Source: NC2004 sp050874905 (GTDB lineage: Bacteria; Bacillota; Clostridia; Lachnospirales; Lachnospiraceae). From it: DNA of 64,000 nt. Below the pieces are notes generated by a model. The model did not search any database. It saw only the letters and a program-made list of their open reading frames with translations, and had not been told where the DNA came from. How positions within the stretch are numbered: position 1 is the first letter of the stretch; the number at the start of each line of letters is the position of its first letter. The DNA lies in NCBI GenBank assembly GCA_050874905.1, contig JBNMLP010000003.1, forward strand, positions 1 through 64,000. The letters run 5' to 3'. Both the position numbers and the translations under genes were made by a program. Shown here one piece after another: positions 61,110 to 64,000 of this stretch.

Positions 61110-61126
61110 TTGTTAGGGTGAAAAAA

Positions 61127-61156
61127 TTGACAAGGAATCCGATTTCTAGTTATACT
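61127..61156 (+). promoter_or_regulatory. promoter of the ClpX-like gene
   Basis: -35 TTGACA (61127-61132), an 18-bp spacer and -10 TATACT (61151-61156), 44 bp before the start. Confidence 0.75.
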
Positions 61157-61200
61157 AGGTGTTGACGATTTTAGCGTGAAACAGTAATGGAGGAGTAACT

Positions 61201-62631
61201 ATGTCAGATAAAGATGATTTAAATTTTAATGAAGTAGATGAGCAGGGAAATGAACTGTTCGATGAGAATAGCAAAAAAGAAGAGGATGACGATGATAAGG
61301 ATGGCTATGAGGAGTACTGTTATCTGTGCCACCGTCCACAAAGCATTGCCGGACGGCTGATACATATGCCAAATGATATCTGTATCTGCCAGGATTGTAT
61401 GCAGAAAACGTTTGATGGATTAGCAGGCGGAAACATCCAGTTTATGGATATGAGCAATTTTGACCTGTCGAGACTTTCCGACATGGGAATGGGAAAAAAT
61501 CCGAAGGTAAAACCGCAAAAGCAGAAGAAAAAGAAAGAAAAAGCACCGGAGCTCTCTCTTTCCAACATTCCTTCTCCGCACAAGATCAAAGCAATGTTAG
61601 ATGAGTATGTGATCGGACAGGACTATGCCAAAAAGGTGATTTCGGTGGCTGTTTATAACCACTACAAAAGAGTCATCACCAACACGATGGATGACATTGA
61701 GATCGATAAATCCAACATGCTGATGATCGGACCGACCGGATGTGGAAAGACGTATCTTGTCAAAACACTGGCGCGGCTTTTAAATGTACCGCTTGCGATC
61801 ACGGACGCGACTTCTCTTACCGAAGCCGGATATATCGGCGATGATGTGGAGAGCGTGATCTCCAAACTTTTAGCGGCGGCGGATAATGATGTGGAACGGG
61901 CACAGCAGGGGATCATTTTCATTGATGAGATTGACAAGATCGCGAAAAAGAAAAATACAAACAGCCGTGATGTCAGCGGAGAGTCGGTACAGCAGGGCTT
62001 ATTAAAGCTGTTAGAGGGCAGTGAAGTGGAAGTTCCGGTCGGAGCAAGCTCCAAAAATGCGATGGTGCCGCTTACTACAGTTGATACAAGAAATATTTTA
62101 TTTATCTGTGGCGGTGCCTTCCCGGATCTGGAGGAGATCATTAAAAAACGTCTCCTGAAAAATTCCACAATGGGATTCAATGCAGAATTAAAAGACCAGT
62201 TTGATGATGAGGATGTACTGGAAGAGGTGACGGTGGAAGATTTAAGAGCTTATGGAATGATTCCGGAGTTTATCGGGCGGCTTCCGATCATTTATACACT
62301 GAAGCATCTCGATAAGGATGCCTTTGTCAAGATTTTAAAGGAACCGAAAAATGCAATTTTAAAGCAGTATCAGAAGCTTCTGGCACTGGATGAGGTGGAT
62401 CTGCAGTTTGACGACAGTGCCCTTATGGCGATCGCAGAGCAGGCAGTGAAGAAGGATACCGGGGCACGTGCACTTCGTGCGATCATTGAAAAATTTATGC
62501 TGGATATCATGTATCAGATCCCACGGGATGAAAACATTGGAAGAGTGACCATTACGAAAGATTATATTGAGGGAAAAGGTGTTCCAATTATTGAGATGCG
62601 GGGAACCAAAGTGCCGAAACTGGAACAGTGA
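61201..62631 (+). CDS. divergent ClpX-type AAA+ unfoldase paralogue
   Basis: This 476-residue AAA+ protein has an acidic N-terminal extension (1-36), a zinc-binding-like region CYLCHR and CQDC (about 40-65), a Lys-rich linker (about 100-125), Walker A GPTGCGKT (about 177), pore loop 1 EAGYIGDD, Walker B IIFIDEID (about 238) and sensor-2 GARALR. Canonical ClpX is about 420 residues; here the RKH pore loop is replaced by GASSKNAMV and the ClpP-contacting IGF tripeptide reads MGF. No clpP or trigger-factor gene is next to it. It is probably a second ClpX with altered substrate choice or ClpP contact. Confidence 0.8.
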   Translation: MSDKDDLNFNEVDEQGNELFDENSKKEEDDDDKDGYEEYCYLCHRPQSIAGRLIHMPNDICICQDCMQKTFDGLAGGNIQFMDMSNFDLSRLSDMGMGKNPKVKPQKQKKKKEKAPELSLSNIPSPHKIKAMLDEYVIGQDYAKKVISVAVYNHYKRVITNTMDDIEIDKSNMLMIGPTGCGKTYLVKTLARLLNVPLAITDATSLTEAGYIGDDVESVISKLLAAADNDVERAQQGIIFIDEIDKIAKKKNTNSRDVSGESVQQGLLKLLEGSEVEVPVGASSKNAMVPLTTVDTRNILFICGGAFPDLEEIIKKRLLKNSTMGFNAELKDQFDDEDVLEEVTVEDLRAYGMIPEFIGRLPIIYTLKHLDKDAFVKILKEPKNAILKQYQKLLALDEVDLQFDDSALMAIAEQAVKKDTGARALRAIIEKFMLDIMYQIPRDENIGRVTITKDYIEGKGVPIIEMRGTKVPKLEQ

Positions 62632-62642
62632 TCAAAATTTCC

Positions 62643-62674
62643 GGTTTGCAAAATTTTGGAAATTTGTTCACAGA
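62643..62674 (+). terminator. weak AT-rich hairpin after the ClpX-like gene
   Basis: AAATTTCC (about 62645-62652) pairs with GGAAATTT (about 62668-62675). There is no proper T-run, so termination is uncertain. Confidence 0.3.
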
Positions 62675-62752
62675 ATAGTGACATTTGTATTTTACTATCA
62701 GTAAAGGTTAGGAAAACATGTTCTGCAGATGCAGGGCAAAAAGGAGGATATT

Positions 62753-63799
62753 ATGATTGTAGTAGAAGACTTAGTTAAGAACTATGGCAAGTTTGAAGCG
62801 GTCAAAGGTCTTAGCTTACATGTGGAAGAAGGGCAGGTAGTTGGTCTGCTCGGCCCGAATGGAGCTGGTAAGTCCACCACAATGAATATCATTACCGGAT
62901 ACATCAGTGCCACAAGTGGCTCTGTAAAGATCGACGGCCATGATATTATGACAGAACCAAAAGAGGCAAAACGTGCCATTGGTTATCTGCCGGAGATTCC
63001 GCCGCTTTATATGGATATGACGGTGCTGTCTTACCTGAAGTTTGTGGCAGAATTAAAGGGTGTGGCAAAAAAAGAGCGTCCGGAAGAGGTAAAACGGGTG
63101 ATGAAGATCACCAAGATCACGGATCGTGCCCAGCGTATCATCAGTAAGCTTTCCAAAGGATACCGCCAGAGAGTGGGCCTTGCAGCAGCACTGCTCGGCA
63201 ATCCTCCTATTTTAATCTTAGATGAGCCGACGGTAGGCTTAGATCCAAGTCAGGTGGTAGAGATCCGGGAATTGATCCGCGGATTGTCGAAAGAACATAC
63301 CGTTATTTTAAGCTCCCATATTTTGTCAGAGGTCAGTGAAGTGTGCGACCACATCATCATTATCAATAAGGGTGTTGTAGTGGCAGAGGATACACCGGAG
63401 AACCTTTCCAAGAAGTACTCCAACCAGAGTCATGTGTCAATGGAGATCAAAGGAACGAAGGAGCAGATCGAAGCGGTATTACAGAATATCGATTATGTGG
63501 ATAGTTTTGATTTTGGCGAGCAGATCGACGATGTATTAGAAGTACATGTTCTGCTGAAAACAGATGAGGATAAGAATGACGATCTGTTCTATCTGTTTGC
63601 CGAAAAGAAAATGCCGGTTCGCCGTATTTCAAGAGAGAGCTTATCGTTGGAGGAAGTCTTCTTAAAACTTACCAACGACGAGGACGAGACGGATGAAAAA
63701 GCATCGAAGCAGGATGCAGACGAGCAGACACCGGTTGCTGAGACTACAGATGAGACAGCAGAAACAGATGCAGCCTCAGAAGAAAAGGAGGAAGAGTAA
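62753..63799 (+). CDS. ABC-2-type transporter ATP-binding protein (GldA-like)
   Basis: This 348-residue ATPase has Walker A GPNGAGKST (about 37-45), signature LSKGYRQRVGLA, Walker B ILILDEPTVGLDP and H-loop LSSHIL. A long acidic C-terminal tail (about 310-348, rich in Asp/Glu/Thr) is not part of the fold. The start at 62753 follows AAGGAGG; an upstream ATG at 62729 lacks a binding site. Its stop overlaps the permease start (TAATG). Confidence 0.9.
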   Translation: MIVVEDLVKNYGKFEAVKGLSLHVEEGQVVGLLGPNGAGKSTTMNIITGYISATSGSVKIDGHDIMTEPKEAKRAIGYLPEIPPLYMDMTVLSYLKFVAELKGVAKKERPEEVKRVMKITKITDRAQRIISKLSKGYRQRVGLAAALLGNPPILILDEPTVGLDPSQVVEIRELIRGLSKEHTVILSSHILSEVSEVCDHIIIINKGVVVAEDTPENLSKKYSNQSHVSMEIKGTKEQIEAVLQNIDYVDSFDFGEQIDDVLEVHVLLKTDEDKNDDLFYLFAEKKMPVRRISRESLSLEEVFLKLTNDEDETDEKASKQDADEQTPVAETTDETAETDAASEEKEEE

Positions 63800-64000
63800 T
63801 GTTAGCGATTTATAAAAAAGAAATGCAAGGTTATTTCACCTCTATGATTGCCTATTTATTTCTGGCTGCATTCGTGGTATTAGTTGGAATTTACTTTGTA
63901 TATTATTGTGTCGGATATTCCCTCACAGATTTTGCCGGATATGTACTTCCAAGCACTTGTACATGGCTTGGACTGTTAGTACCGATCATCACGATGCGTC
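63799..64000 (+). CDS. ABC-2-type permease (GldF-like), cut by the window edge
   Basis: The ORF opens at 63799 overlapping the ATPase stop and runs off the window. The 67 visible residues start MLAIYKKEMQGYF followed by a hydrophobic helix (about 14-38) and the start of a second, typical of ABC-2 permeases that work with GldA-like ATPases. Confidence 0.85.
   Translation, partial: MLAIYKKEMQGYFTSMIAYLFLAAFVVLVGIYFVYYCVGYSLTDFAGYVLPSTCTWLGLLVPIITMR

Overview
The window looks like a chromosomal segment of a Gram-positive anaerobic gut bacterium of the Lachnospiraceae type (Clostridia). This is inferred from AGGAGG ribosome binding sites, a HrcA/CIRCE-controlled chaperone gene, paired MBOAT and DHHW genes, a MocR regulator, a TAXI binding lipoprotein and a DUF5692-like membrane protein next to HypA/HypB. 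No rRNA or tRNA gene and no convincing CRISPR array was seen. Species cannot be named from the sequence alone.

Layout. 1-3.4 kb is a decayed accessory patch: an FRG-domain protein, a dead IS3-family element, and a helicase that has lost its 5' end at the element and is fused in frame to half of a Nudix domain. 3.5-7.5 kb holds a PfkB sugar kinase, an AIM24-like protein, a frameshifted diguanylate cyclase and a SpoU-type RNA methyltransferase. 7.6-13.1 kb is a tight operon of TetR regulator, HypB, a 930-residue iron-sulfur flavoprotein, HypA and a polytopic membrane protein, with no hydrogenase in view. 13.2-17.6 kb carries glycerate kinase, a Gfo/Idh/MocA oxidoreductase, a CIRCE-controlled DnaJ-like protein and UppP. 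17.6-21.5 kb on the minus strand is an NSS transporter - TAXI lipoprotein - GltS - small repeat protein operon. 21.6-25.7 kb is pstSCAB-phoU, whose PstS has its two halves in swapped order.

25.7-31.3 kb (minus) and 46.0-50.8 kb are two paralogous loci, each with a TetR regulator, an XXXLXXG-heptad secreted protein and an MMPL/RND-type exporter. Between them lie an orphan KdpD/KdpE-like two-component system with a 44-residue membrane protein, a giant hybrid kinase (polytopic sensor, beta propeller, HisKA, REC, Hpt) with Nudix and Hpt genes, thiC, two tandem small/large aconitase-family dehydratase pairs, and a sigma/anti-sigma pair. 50.7-64 kb carries a xanthine permease and xanthine phosphoribosyltransferase, a UvrD-type helicase, an MBOAT/DHHW acyl-transfer pair, argJ, a cyclophilin lipoprotein, a MocR regulator, a divergent ClpX paralogue and the start of an ABC-2 exporter.

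The most unusual features are the Ni-chaperone/flavoprotein operon without a visible nickel enzyme, and two copies of a large structured element (28972-29114 on the minus strand, 44049-44200 on the plus strand). The two copies share a 16-base box and a central hairpin that keeps pairing although its bases differ. Coordinates are window coordinates, and start codons were chosen mainly by ribosome binding site spacing.
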